Shown in pieces: positions 6,592-13,917 of a stretch of DNA of 15,989 nt. Every line of letters starts with the position of its first letter. The first letter of the stretch is position 1. Under the pieces are notes generated by a model, which did not search any database, had not been told where the DNA came from, and saw only the letters and a list, made by a program, of their open reading frames with translations. Position numbers and translations under genes: made by a program. Source of the stretch: Lachnospiraceae bacterium UBA3845 (lineage in GTDB: Bacteria > Bacillota > Clostridia > Lachnospirales > Lachnospiraceae); assembly GCA_002392705.1 (NCBI GenBank), contig DGHP01000109.1:1-15989 (forward strand), given 5' to 3'.

Positions 6592-7278
6592 TTAATGTTC
6601 CTCAGGCTCTTTCGCCGCGCCTTCCCAGTTGAATTCCTTTGTTCCTTCCGCCGAGTCTGTTTCGACAGCCTTTGGAATGTACCGGTCAAACACTCTCATA
6701 AAGTATATGGAAAGCAGATAGGCGATCCATCCGATCCCGACTGTCAGGGTAATAAAGTTCGTCCACACGATCGTCGTCAGATTCAGATAGATCACGACGC
6801 CGACCAGAATGACCATCTGCAGGGTCCAGCCGAAATGTTTGATGGGCAGGATCAGCGCGTAATGGATCGTGTCCTTTACCGTGTTGACAAATTTTGCCTG
6901 GATGGCAAATACATAGAGCAGCGACAATCCGTAGGGAATGAGGATGGCAATGGCAAAGGCATGACCTGCCCTGAGACTTGTCCCATCCATCAGATTCCAG
7001 AAGATCAGCCCGTAAAGCAGCAGGGCGCCGACCGCGGCGTAGATCAGCCAGATGATGGTCGCCTGTTTGAAATTCTCCCGGAAAGAACGGAAATAGTTGG
7101 CCGTCGGATACCCCTCATCATTCTGCAGCTTCATGCAGGCATAGAAGAGCGCAGTGGTCGATGCGCCGATCGTGATGACCGGAATGCTGGTAAGAACCCA
7201 CAGTATGTTTAATATCCAAAGATATCCGATCTTGCGCACAAAGCGCCAGACAGGATTGTCCGCACTGAAAAACCTCAT
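6592..7278 (-). CDS. DUF624 (YesL-family) integral membrane protein
   Basis: A 228-residue membrane protein with five predicted helices at about 18-38, 73-94, 106-127, 152-172 and 175-194. It carries the DUF624 (PF04854) signature: a first helix ending in SIPVITIGASTTALFYACMK, then NDEGYPTANYFRSFRENFKQATIIW. The last ~30 residues are polar and acidic, facing away from the membrane. The family's biochemical role is not known; members such as Bacillus subtilis YesL lie in rhamnogalacturonan/pectin loci beside YesOPQ-type importers, as here, so a role in importer assembly, sensing or regulation is likely. The ATG overlaps the GH28 stop (ATGA), which fixes the start and implies coupled translation. 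There is no signal peptide distinct from the first helix. Confidence 0.9.
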   Translation of the reverse strand: MRFFSADNPVWRFVRKIGYLWILNILWVLTSIPVITIGASTTALFYACMKLQNDEGYPTANYFRSFRENFKQATIIWLIYAAVGALLLYGLIFWNLMDGTSLRAGHAFAIAILIPYGLSLLYVFAIQAKFVNTVKDTIHYALILPIKHFGWTLQMVILVGVVIYLNLTTIVWTNFITLTVGIGWIAYLLSIYFMRVFDRYIPKAVETDSAEGTKEFNWEGAAKEPEEH

Positions 7279-8987
7279 GAATGCCCCTCTTCGATCCTGT
7301 CGATCTGATCCAGGTCATATGCCGGTCCGGCTGTCCCTTCGATCCTGACATGATCCAGAACAAGATGTTTTACATTCCGGATGAACATGCCGCCCGCGCA
7401 GCATTCCTCCACGCCTTCCGCCATGGCGGCCAGGCCTTTCTGCGGCCGGTCTGACATCCGGATCGAAACGTCGCTGAAAAGCGCTTCCTCTATTTTCTGC
7501 TCCGGCAGGCCTTCGATATGAACGGCGCGCACATGCGCCCCGCGGCAGTCGATCTGCTCAAAGGAGACCTTACCGATGGAGGGCGTCCTCTCATCGACCG
7601 GCCGGGCACTGCGGTCGGAAACATACAGGGTGTGCCCGTCCGGGTCACAGTAATAGAAACTGTTGATTACAAAAGGCGTCTTCACCTCATCCATATCGAT
7701 CCGGCAGAAGCGGATCGCGTCAAGCACCGAATCTTTTCCGCGGCCGCGCCTTGTCTTGATTCTGAGCCCCCGGTCCGTGTGACGGAAGATACAGTCCTCC
7801 ACCGTCACATCACGGACGCCTCCTGCAATCTCCGAGCCGATGGTGACGGCGCCGTGCCCGTTCTCCAGCAGGCACTGCCGGATCATCATCTGCTGTGACG
7901 GCGTATGATACTTTTTTGCCATGTAGATCTTCCCGGATTTGATCGCGATGCAGTCATCTCCAAGGGAGAAATGCATTCCGATGATCTGTACGCCGCTGCA
8001 GGATTCCGGATCCAGCCCATCCGTGTTGGGCGAAACCGCCGGATTGAACACCTGCGTCCCGTAAAATGCAAGCTGCCTGCAGAAGTAGGGATGGATGGTC
8101 CATGACGGACTGTTCTGAAAACAAAGGCCCTGAACCACAACATCCCTGCAGTGGGAAAGAAAGAAGAGCCTGGGTCTTGCCGGAAGGGCTTTCACCCGTT
8201 CCTTCCTCCACCAGTTCTCATGGCTGGCGGCCCCGTCGATCACCCCTTCTCCGCAGAGCAGAACCCCTTCCGCGTTCAGTCCGCTGATCAGAGGCATCCG
8301 CATCGGAAGCGGATTGCCTTCCCAGCTGCCGAGATTGTATTCATCCGTTTCATCATAATATGAAACCATGCCGGGCAGGAGCGGAAGGCGCTCTTCCTCC
8401 GTAAAAGCCTTCAGAACCGCGCCTTTCTCAAGCTGCAGATGCAGGAAGCTTTTCAGCTGCAGACAGCTGAAACGGTAAACTCCCTCCGGCACCAGAACTC
8501 TTCCGTCCTTCGGGCAGGCCCAGATGGCCGCCTGCAGAAAGAGAGTATCATCGCTGACACCGTTCCCCTTCGCGCCGAAATCCCGCACGTTCAGGGTCAC
8601 GCTCTCATAATCGGTATGGAAGGAAACCGTCTTCTCTTCCGCATACGTCACAGCGGAATCCGTCGGGCATCCTTCCGCGGCGCTGTCAGCAGCGGGACAA
8701 GCCGGGCATCCTTCCGCGGCGCTGTCAGCAGCGGAATCCGCCGGGTTTCCTACCGCGGCGCTGTCAGCAGCGGGACTGGCCGGGCGCACCGAGACCGTGA
8801 CCTGGCTGTCCGGCTTCAGGCAGAACAGATTATTTACTGTACGGCTCGTCTCAAACGGCGCTTCCCCGTTTACACTGATCCGGTAGGGCCGGACAGTCTC
8901 ATAACGTCCTCCGTCCACAATCTCAAGCACCGCCGTGCGGGCGCTGTGATACAGGAGCCGGAGTTCAAAATCACATTTCTTATTCAT
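7275..8987 (-). CDS. GH28 polygalacturonase-like hydrolase, cytoplasmic
   Basis: A 570-residue glycoside hydrolase family 28 enzyme. Residues 1-68 resemble a fibronectin-type N-terminal domain as found in exo-acting GH28 enzymes. A linker of 13-residue repeats occupies about 68-118. The pectin-lyase-like helix starts with VRDFGAKGNGVSDDT at 134-148. Catalytic motifs are intact: NTDGLD at 321-326 (D323), GDDC at 343-346 (D344, D345), GHG at 377-379 (H378) and RIK at 409-411. It should hydrolyse alpha-1,4-galacturonosyl bonds, probably from the non-reducing end of short imported oligomers, since it lacks a signal peptide. A rhamnogalacturonan-type specificity cannot be excluded. GGGAAA precedes the ATG at 8987. 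It is separated from the permease gene by 210 bases with a stem-loop and a possible promoter, and overlaps the DUF624 gene by 4 bases. Confidence 0.92.
   Translation of the reverse strand: MNKKCDFELRLLYHSARTAVLEIVDGGRYETVRPYRISVNGEAPFETSRTVNNLFCLKPDSQVTVSVRPASPAADSAAVGNPADSAADSAAEGCPACPAADSAAEGCPTDSAVTYAEEKTVSFHTDYESVTLNVRDFGAKGNGVSDDTLFLQAAIWACPKDGRVLVPEGVYRFSCLQLKSFLHLQLEKGAVLKAFTEEERLPLLPGMVSYYDETDEYNLGSWEGNPLPMRMPLISGLNAEGVLLCGEGVIDGAASHENWWRKERVKALPARPRLFFLSHCRDVVVQGLCFQNSPSWTIHPYFCRQLAFYGTQVFNPAVSPNTDGLDPESCSGVQIIGMHFSLGDDCIAIKSGKIYMAKKYHTPSQQMMIRQCLLENGHGAVTIGSEIAGGVRDVTVEDCIFRHTDRGLRIKTRRGRGKDSVLDAIRFCRIDMDEVKTPFVINSFYYCDPDGHTLYVSDRSARPVDERTPSIGKVSFEQIDCRGAHVRAVHIEGLPEQKIEEALFSDVSIRMSDRPQKGLAAMAEGVEECCAGGMFIRNVKHLVLDHVRIEGTAGPAYDLDQIDRIEEGHS
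8653..8785 (-). repeat. 39-bp tandem repeats in the GH28 linker
   Basis: A 39-base unit recurs with GGGCATCC/GGGTTTCC/GGGCGCAC marks at 8665, 8704, 8743 and 8782, giving three full copies and flanks. The first two copies share the identical 20-base core CATCCTTCCGCGGCGCTGTC. The units encode 13 residues ending in ADSAA[EV]G, rich in Ala, Pro, Ser and Asp, forming a flexible linker between the N-terminal domain and the beta-helix. Confidence 0.85.
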
Positions 8988-9119
8988 CGCATTTCCCGTC
9001 GTAGCTTTTTTCCTGCCGGATTCTTACGCCATCCGCTGAGAGCACGTGAGCCGTGCCCTCCGGCCTGCGAATCTGCCCGTTAACTGTTACTATACACGAC
9101 CCTCCACACATCAGGCCGC

Positions 9120-9128
9120 AGTATAACA
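9120..9128 (-). promoter_or_regulatory. Possible internal promoter (extended -10) ahead of GH28
   Basis: On the minus strand TGTTATACT matches an extended -10 (TGnTATAAT, one mismatch), directly after the stem-loop at 9135-9163 and about 130 bases before the GH28 start. No convincing -35 is present. A second -10-like TATAGT lies at 9089-9094. The rest of 8988-9197 holds nothing recognisable. Confidence 0.35.
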
Positions 9129-9134
9129 TACATA

Positions 9135-9163
9135 GGGCTGCCGCAGAAGATCTGCGTCAGCCC
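9135..9163 (-). terminator. Stem-loop after the permease gene, possible partial terminator
   Basis: GGGCTG-A-CGCAG pairs with CTGCG-G-CAGCCC around ATCTT: 11 base pairs with one mismatch, 35 bases after the permease stop. The minus strand continues TATGTATGTTATAC, not a T-run, so it may only reduce read-through or protect the upstream mRNA from 3' decay. Confidence 0.45.
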
Positions 9164-9197
9164 TGAAAACGGATTCAGCCGTTCAAAGGCAGATCCA

Positions 9198-10109
9198 TCA
9201 GCCTTTCACGCCGCCCGCAGAGATACCTTCCACGAACTGGTCCTGGGCCAGGAAGAAGATTACGATGGACGGGATAATGGAAATCAGAGAGGTTGCCAGA
9301 ACGCGGTTCCAGCTGAAGCCGGCATCCGAGTCCATGGACAGCTTTACAAAATAGGAGGCCGGATATTTGGCCGGTGTATTGACATAAAGCAGCGGGCCCA
9401 TGAAGTCGTTGGAAGACCACATGAACTGGAAGAGGGCGCAGGAGATCAGCGCCGGCATAAGCATCGGCACGACCACCTTCACCAGGGTCTGGATGACATT
9501 GCAGCCGTCGATCTTGGCCGCCTCCTCAAGCTCGTGCGGGACATTGTGCAGGAACTGCACCAGCATGAAGATGAAATAGGTATCGCACGCGAACAGGGAC
9601 GGCACGATCAGCGGAAGATACAGGTTGGAGCCGACCCATCCGAGCCTGTTGTAAAGGATGTACTGCGGTACATTCAAAACAACCTGCGGCAGGAACAACG
9701 TGCTGATCATGATCGGATAGAGGAACTTCTTTCCGACGAAGTTGAAGCGCCCGAATCCGTAAGCGGTCAGCGTCGCGGATACCAGGGTAAACGCCACCTT
9801 CGGGATGACAATGCAGAAGGTATTGAACAGGGCCTTCCAGATATTGATATTGCCGCCGTAGCTCTTGACCGCGTTGACATATCCTTCAACGGTGGGATGT
9901 CTGGGAATGATGTTCAGGCCGGCGAAAATCTCACTGTTTTCCTTGAAGGTCGCGCCCACCATCCACACCAGCGGATAGACCATGAAGATGCCCACCACGA
10001 TCAGGACGGTATAGCGGATAATGCTCGAAATCCGGTTTTTTCTTCTGACCTTTCTGTTGTAATAGTAGGAAAGGTCCTCTGCGCTCATATTTGCTTCATT
10101 TCTTGCCAT
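9198..10109 (-). CDS. Carbohydrate ABC importer permease, MalG type (CUT1)
   Basis: A 303-residue membrane permease with six predicted helices; the first lies at about 31-51 after a basic N-terminal tail and the last at about 278-297. The cytoplasmic EAA loop EEAAKIDGCN...VVVPMLMP at 195-219 contacts the ATPase. The ending QDQFVEGISAGGVKG is typical of MalG-like CUT1 permeases (PF00528). It pairs with the MalF-type permease just upstream, and the GH105/DUF624 context resembles the YesOPQ importer for rhamnogalacturonan-derived oligosaccharides, so imported oligouronides are the likely cargo. AAGGAGG lies 9 bases before the ATG and overlaps the end of the preceding gene, 14 bases apart. No ATP-binding subunit gene is in the window. 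Confidence 0.94.
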   Translation of the reverse strand: MARNEANMSAEDLSYYYNRKVRRKNRISSIIRYTVLIVVGIFMVYPLVWMVGATFKENSEIFAGLNIIPRHPTVEGYVNAVKSYGGNINIWKALFNTFCIVIPKVAFTLVSATLTAYGFGRFNFVGKKFLYPIMISTLFLPQVVLNVPQYILYNRLGWVGSNLYLPLIVPSLFACDTYFIFMLVQFLHNVPHELEEAAKIDGCNVIQTLVKVVVPMLMPALISCALFQFMWSSNDFMGPLLYVNTPAKYPASYFVKLSMDSDAGFSWNRVLATSLISIIPSIVIFFLAQDQFVEGISAGGVKG

Positions 10110-10123
10110 GGCTTCAGACCTCC

Positions 10124-11002
10124 TTACTCTTCATCTGCATAGTAAACCCAATGCTTCTGGCTCCAGAACGAAATCGCGGTAAAGATTACCAGGATCACGA
10201 ACAGTACCCAGGCCATTGCGCTTGCCAGACCCATGTCGTACTTCTGGAACGCGGCATTGTAGATCAGGATCGACATCAGAGTCGTCTTTCCGCGCGGACC
10301 GCCGTTTGTGATGATGAACGGGCCGTTGAATTCCTGGAATGCCTGTACCAGCTGAGTGATCAGATTGTAGAAAATAACCGGCGTGATCAGCGGAACCGTG
10401 ATACTGAAGAACTGCTTCCATTTTCCGGCTCCGTCCAGAGAGGCCGCCTCATACAGGTCCTCCGGCACGCCCTTGAGGGCTGCCAGGAAGATGACCATCG
10501 TCGAACCGAACTGCCATACACGGAGCAGGCAGATGATGAACAGGGCCCAGTTCGGATCCGTCATGAAGCTGGGCGGATTGCCGCCGAGCATGCGGATCAT
10601 CTGCTGGATGAGACCGTCATCCTTGAACAGCGCGCGCCACAGTACGGAGATCGCGACGGAGCCGCCGAGGATGGACGGGATATAGTATGCCGTACGGAAA
10701 AGATTCACGCCTTTCAGCTTGAAATTCAGGATATACGCAACAAACAGCGCCACCACAAGTTTCAGCGGCACCGTCATGAAGGCATATTTGAAAGTGATGA
10801 TCAGAGCTTCCCTGTACTGTCTTTTTTCAAAGACCGCCAGATAGTTCATCAGTCCGGTTTCTTTGATCCCTTTGAACAGGTTGTAGTCTGTAAAGCTGTA
10901 ATACAAAGAGGATCCGAACGGATACAGCTTAAATACCAGAAAACCGATCAGCCACGGGATAATGAAGAAAAATCCAATATTGTTTTTAGCCCATTTCTTC
11001 AT
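10124..11002 (-). CDS. Carbohydrate ABC importer permease, MalF type (CUT1)
   Basis: A 292-residue permease with six predicted helices, starting at about residue 9-28 (FFFIIPWLIGFLVFKLYPF). The EAA loop is YEAASLDGAGKWKQFFSITVPLITP at about 184-207, followed by the NGGPRGKT segment usual in MalF-type CUT1 permeases (PF00528). It forms the transmembrane channel with the MalG-type partner encoded 14 bases downstream. AAGGGAG precedes the ATG at 11002. It is separated from the binding-protein gene by 203 bases that contain two long-armed inverted repeats and no promoter I can see, so it is probably expressed from the same transcript at a lower level. The substrate is inferred from the neighbours (oligouronides), not from the sequence. 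Confidence 0.94.
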   Translation of the reverse strand: MKKWAKNNIGFFFIIPWLIGFLVFKLYPFGSSLYYSFTDYNLFKGIKETGLMNYLAVFEKRQYREALIITFKYAFMTVPLKLVVALFVAYILNFKLKGVNLFRTAYYIPSILGGSVAISVLWRALFKDDGLIQQMIRMLGGNPPSFMTDPNWALFIICLLRVWQFGSTMVIFLAALKGVPEDLYEAASLDGAGKWKQFFSITVPLITPVIFYNLITQLVQAFQEFNGPFIITNGGPRGKTTLMSILIYNAAFQKYDMGLASAMAWVLFVILVIFTAISFWSQKHWVYYADEE

Positions 11003-11044
11003 GCAGCTTCTCCCTTATATGTTTTGTTTTCAGTCCGAACTGCA

Positions 11045-11085
11045 GCCGGCTGTCCTGTTGCACTCTGGCAAACCGGGCAGCCGGC
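11045..11085 (-). repeat. Inverted repeat (stem-loop) between binding-protein and permease genes
   Basis: A perfect 8-base GC-rich pair GCCGGCTG/CAGCCGGC encloses a 25-base loop, about 40 bases upstream of the MalF-type start. Without a T-run it is not a terminator; stem-loops in this position often protect the abundant binding-protein mRNA. Confidence 0.5.
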
Positions 11086-11096
11086 CACAATCATCA

Positions 11097-11147
11097 GGAA
11101 ACGCCGATGATTCAGAACGTTATTTAAGCCTCAGGATCAGCGTTTCC
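11097..11147 (-). repeat. Second inverted repeat downstream of the binding-protein gene
   Basis: GGAAACGC pairs with GCGTTTCC, extended by ATCA/TGAT after a 3-base bulge, around a loop of roughly 25 bases. It lies about 60 bases after the binding-protein stop and is next to the repeat at 11045-11085, so the 203-base gap is largely structured. Confidence 0.5.
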
Positions 11148-11205
11148 CTGTTTCAATCTCTGCGCGTCCCGCGCGCTCAGCTGAAGAATACCGTTTCTCA
11201 GCCGA

Positions 11206-12504
11206 TCAGCCTTCGCAGGCGGCAACCATGCCGTCGTACAGCTCCTGAGCGCCTTCCGCGGTATCGAACTCACCATAGGAAAGTCCGCCGAATACATAGG
11301 TGTAGGTTCCCTCGGAGCCCTTCAGCTCGTTGCTCTCGTATACCGGAACTTCCGGATACTCGGACGCAGCCATAACCTTGCCGTGTGCTTCCGCGATGAC
11401 CGGATCAAGAGCGCCTGCCTCATCCAGAACCGCGTAAGCAGCCTTGGATTCCGGAATACCGCGCTCGGAGGCCATAATGGTGACGCCTTCCGGATCGTTG
11501 CACAGATAATCAATCAGCATGGCAGCTTCCTTCGGATGCTCGCAGGTGGAAGAGATCGCGAAGCCAAGGGAAACCTTTGTGAAGACACCGGTCTTGCCGC
11601 TCTCGCCGAAATCGGTGAACTCATCGCCAACTACCATCTCTCTGCCTTCGCCAAGAGCGCTGATGTACTTCTTCGGAGCGGAATCCCACTCAAGAATGCC
11701 GGCATATTTGCCGTCGATGAACTTCGGATTCTGATCCAGGCTGGCCGCCGCATCGCCGTCGATGGTAACGATGGACGGGATTACATGGTCAGCTTCCAGG
11801 GACATGATGAAATCAAGGCCGTCCTGCAGCTCTTCCACAGTCATGTTCACCGTTCCGTCAGCAAGGATCGGCTTCTCATATTTGGCCTGCAGATAGAAGG
11901 TCATCATGATCATACGGTCAAACTCGCCCAGAGCCAGCGGATAATAATCATCGCCAAGCTTCTCCTGGAAGACTTTTCCTGCTTCGCGAAGCTCTGCAAG
12001 AGAGGTCGGAACCTCCAGTCCCGCTTCTTCAAATGTGGTCTTGTCCCAATAGAATACACGGCCGGTCATGGATACCGGAACGCCTGCCAGCTGGCCGGTC
12101 TGATCCTTCATCATATCCAGATAGGTCTGCTCCCACTGTGTAAGATCGATCGTGTCGGAGACGGTGTTCAGATCCAGGAAGACATCTCCATTGGAGTCGA
12201 ACTCGTCGATCCAGCTCAGGTTGATCTGGTTAACATCCGCCGCGGTTCCGGACTGGAACTCAAGCGCTCTGGCGGACTCCCAGTCTGACCATGCGCCGAA
12301 GTTGACTTCCACATTGATGCCCGGATACTTTTCCATAAATGCGTTGACTGCCTGCTGAGTCGCCTCATGTCTGGAGTCGCCGCCCCACCATGCGAACTTA
12401 AGTGTGCATTCCTCATAGTCTGCCGCGGACGCTGTGAATCCCATAGCCATGGTCAGCGCCATAACAGAAGCAAGTCCCAATCCCATGATCTTCTTCATCT
12501 TCAT
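11206..12504 (-). CDS. ABC importer extracellular solute-binding protein
   Basis: A 432-residue SBP_bac_1-type protein. The start is placed at 12504, where AAGGAG lies 8-9 bases upstream and the frame begins with a classic secretion signal: KMKK, a hydrophobic core (IMGLGLASVMALTMAMGF) and an Ala-x-Ala cleavage site near residues 25-28 (TASAAD). An upstream in-frame ATG at 12576 would bury the signal and is rejected. The mature part begins with LKFAWWGGDSRHEATQQAV, the sugar-binding lobe typical of YesO-like proteins, and contains FMEKYPGINVEV and LAGVPVSMTGRVFYWDK. It should capture pectin oligosaccharides for the two permeases encoded downstream. Oddly for a single-membrane organism, there is no lipobox cysteine; the only nearby Cys is at residue 33 in EECTLKF, not after a lipobox. 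Confidence 0.93.
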   Translation of the reverse strand: MKMKKIMGLGLASVMALTMAMGFTASAADYEECTLKFAWWGGDSRHEATQQAVNAFMEKYPGINVEVNFGAWSDWESARALEFQSGTAADVNQINLSWIDEFDSNGDVFLDLNTVSDTIDLTQWEQTYLDMMKDQTGQLAGVPVSMTGRVFYWDKTTFEEAGLEVPTSLAELREAGKVFQEKLGDDYYPLALGEFDRMIMMTFYLQAKYEKPILADGTVNMTVEELQDGLDFIMSLEADHVIPSIVTIDGDAAASLDQNPKFIDGKYAGILEWDSAPKKYISALGEGREMVVGDEFTDFGESGKTGVFTKVSLGFAISSTCEHPKEAAMLIDYLCNDPEGVTIMASERGIPESKAAYAVLDEAGALDPVIAEAHGKVMAASEYPEVPVYESNELKGSEGTYTYVFGGLSYGEFDTAEGAQELYDGMVAACEG

Positions 12505-12576
12505 AGCTGCTCTCCTTTTCTGTTTTCCTGAAACTGAAATTTCTTTATCAAAAGCTGCTTCTGCAGTTCTGAACAT

Positions 12577-12606
12577 ATAATAGATGGCCGTCTGTCCTCT
12601 TTTGAA
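12577..12606 (-). promoter_or_regulatory. Possible internal promoter for the binding-protein gene
   Basis: On the minus strand TTCAAA, an 18-base spacer and TATTAT sit between the GH105 stop (12616) and the binding-protein start (12504). The match is moderate. It would let the importer be made more abundantly than GH105. Confidence 0.3.
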
Positions 12607-12615
12607 GGATCTGAA

Positions 12616-13710
12616 TCAGGCAAGCCGCAGGTATTCCGCGTATGCCATCAGGAACGGTCCGACGCCTTTCGCGTCATCCGCGGAGATCGGCTCCGAGAGG
12701 TAATATTCTACGCTGCCGTCGCGCTTCTCTCCCGGTCCCAGGCCTGCCACATGGCAGATATCCTGCAGGCGGACGATCCCGTCCTCTCCCGGGCGCAGCT
12801 TTCTCTCGCAGACGCTCTCGAACATCTCTTTTCCGGCCGGGAGATACTTCTCCGCAAGCAGCAGGTTCAGCCGGACCGCTTTCATGATGGCGGCGGCTGC
12901 CATGACGCTGCCGGAGCTCTCGGTGTAGTTGCCTTTAAGGTCTCCCTTGCTGATCAGCTGGTAGATCAGCCCGTCCTCTTCAGAGCGGTAATTCAGAAGG
13001 CTCTTCACGGATTCCTGAAGCAGGTCCTTAAGCTCCGCGTACTGCTCGTAGATCTGAATATTCATCGCTTCCAGCGTATCGACCAGGGCAATCAGCCACC
13101 AGCCGTATGCCCTGCTCCAGAAGTTGGCGGAACATCCTGTCACCGGATCCGCCCAGGGCTGAACCCTCGCTTCATCATATCCGTGGAAATACAGCCCGGT
13201 TTTTTCATCCCTGAGGAAGCGGCGTACATTGCGGAACTGCTCCAGAATGTCGGAATAGTTCTCCATGCCGTTATAGCGGGTCTCGTACTCCATATACAGC
13301 GGCTGTGCCATATAAAGGCCGTCCAGCCAGATCTGGTAAGGATAGATATCCTTGTGCCAGAAATTGCCGCATTTGCATCTCGGATGGCTGTGCAGGCGCT
13401 TCATGTGATATTCCAGAGCCCTGCGGTATCTTTCGTCCCCGGTCTCGTCGATCGCGAAGAAAAGAAGCTTGCCGCAGTTCAGGTCGTCCAGATTATCATG
13501 GTCCGTATTGTAGGTAGGAATCGTTCCGTCCTCCAGAACCCTTTCCTTCAGATAACGGAGAATATAGTCCTTATAAAAGGAATCGCCGGTGGCTTCATAC
13601 ATGCGCTTAACGCCCATCAGAAGACAGCCGTCCTCATAATTCCAGTACTTCTGGTAAGCCTGATAACGCGCCAGATAATCTCTGACATACTTGTCAATCC
13701 GTTCACTCAC
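12616..13710 (-). CDS. GH105 unsaturated glucuronyl/galacturonyl hydrolase
   Basis: A 364-residue (alpha/alpha)6-barrel enzyme of glycoside hydrolase family 105 (PF07470, YteR/YesR type). Numbering from the upstream GTG at 13725, motifs are WNYEDG at 28-33, NLDDLNCGK at 78-86, WHKDIYPYQIWLDGLYMAQP at 123-142 (catalytic-type Asp at 135, equivalent to the YteR Asp in WLDG) and FWSRAYGWW at 202-210. The family removes the 4,5-unsaturated uronate from the non-reducing end of lyase-generated oligosaccharides, giving 5-keto-4-deoxyuronate for KduI. No signal peptide, so cytosolic. No ATG start fits; GTG at 13710 has GAGGG about 8 bases upstream and gives MSERIDKYV. GTG at 13725 is a possible alternative. 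First gene of the operon, 105 bases after the -10 at 13815. Confidence 0.92.
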   Translation of the reverse strand: MSERIDKYVRDYLARYQAYQKYWNYEDGCLLMGVKRMYEATGDSFYKDYILRYLKERVLEDGTIPTYNTDHDNLDDLNCGKLLFFAIDETGDERYRRALEYHMKRLHSHPRCKCGNFWHKDIYPYQIWLDGLYMAQPLYMEYETRYNGMENYSDILEQFRNVRRFLRDEKTGLYFHGYDEARVQPWADPVTGCSANFWSRAYGWWLIALVDTLEAMNIQIYEQYAELKDLLQESVKSLLNYRSEEDGLIYQLISKGDLKGNYTESSGSVMAAAAIMKAVRLNLLLAEKYLPAGKEMFESVCERKLRPGEDGIVRLQDICHVAGLGPGEKRDGSVEYYLSEPISADDAKGVGPFLMAYAEYLRLA

Positions 13711-13814
13711 AGCACATTCCCTCACATCTCATCCCATAAGGCAGTCAGTCATCTGTACGAAATGACGGAGTGTACCAATCAACCGCACCGATCCTTATGC
13801 AACTGTACAGCGAA

Positions 13815-13843
13815 ATTATAGCACCGCCCGTTTTTCCCAACAA
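13815..13843 (-). promoter_or_regulatory. Main promoter of the pectin operon
   Basis: On the minus strand TTGTTG, a 17-base spacer and TGCTATAAT give a perfect -10 with an extended TGn element and a -35 matching TTG. It lies about 105 bases before the GH105 start, the first gene of the operon. This is the best promoter in the window. Confidence 0.75.
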
Positions 13844-13868
13844 CTGATGAAATGTCTGATCTTTCTCA

Positions 13869-13884
13869 AAAATACAGATATTTT
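13869..13884. promoter_or_regulatory. AT-rich inverted repeat, candidate operator
   Basis: AAAATA-CAGA-TATTTT is a perfect 16-base inverted repeat located midway between the two divergent promoters, just upstream of both -35 regions. The position suits an activator site, but AT-rich palindromes arise easily by chance. Confidence 0.3.
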
Positions 13885-13907
13885 GTCTTTTTCGGCACCC
13901 CCTTCTA

Positions 13908-13916
13908 TGTTAGAAT
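13908..13916 (+). promoter_or_regulatory. Promoter of the AraC-type regulator (extended -10)
   Basis: TGTTAGAAT fits an extended -10 (TGnTATAAT with one mismatch), about 170 bases before the regulator start. The -35 region (TTTTTC at 13888-13893) is poor. Confidence 0.5.
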
Positions 13917-13917
13917 A

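Noticed and set aside
8653..8785. Repeat array considered as CRISPR-like
   Set aside because: The units are contiguous 39-bp copies without unique spacers, are in frame within GH28, and encode a low-complexity linker.
10091..11110. Long plus-strand open frame (339 codons) across the MalF-type permease gene
   Set aside because: It is antisense to the permease, very rich in Arg/His/Gln/Asp, with no recognisable fold or start signal.
11383..12288. Plus-strand open frame (301 codons) opposite the binding protein
   Set aside because: Shadow of the solute-binding protein gene; no domain, no ribosome site.
12505..12576. Upstream ATG extension of the binding protein
   Set aside because: It would put 24 polar residues before the signal peptide, and the AAGGAG site lies inside the extension just before 12504.
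12751..13821. Long plus-strand open frame (356 codons) opposite GH105
   Set aside because: It is the antisense of a clear GH105 enzyme, has no ribosome site or domain, and owes its length to the codon pattern of the real gene.
13860..13893. TCTTTCTC and TCTTTTTC considered as AraC half-site direct repeats
   Set aside because: They are only pyrimidine-rich tracts 26 bases apart with little similarity outside the core, too weak to call as operator half-sites.
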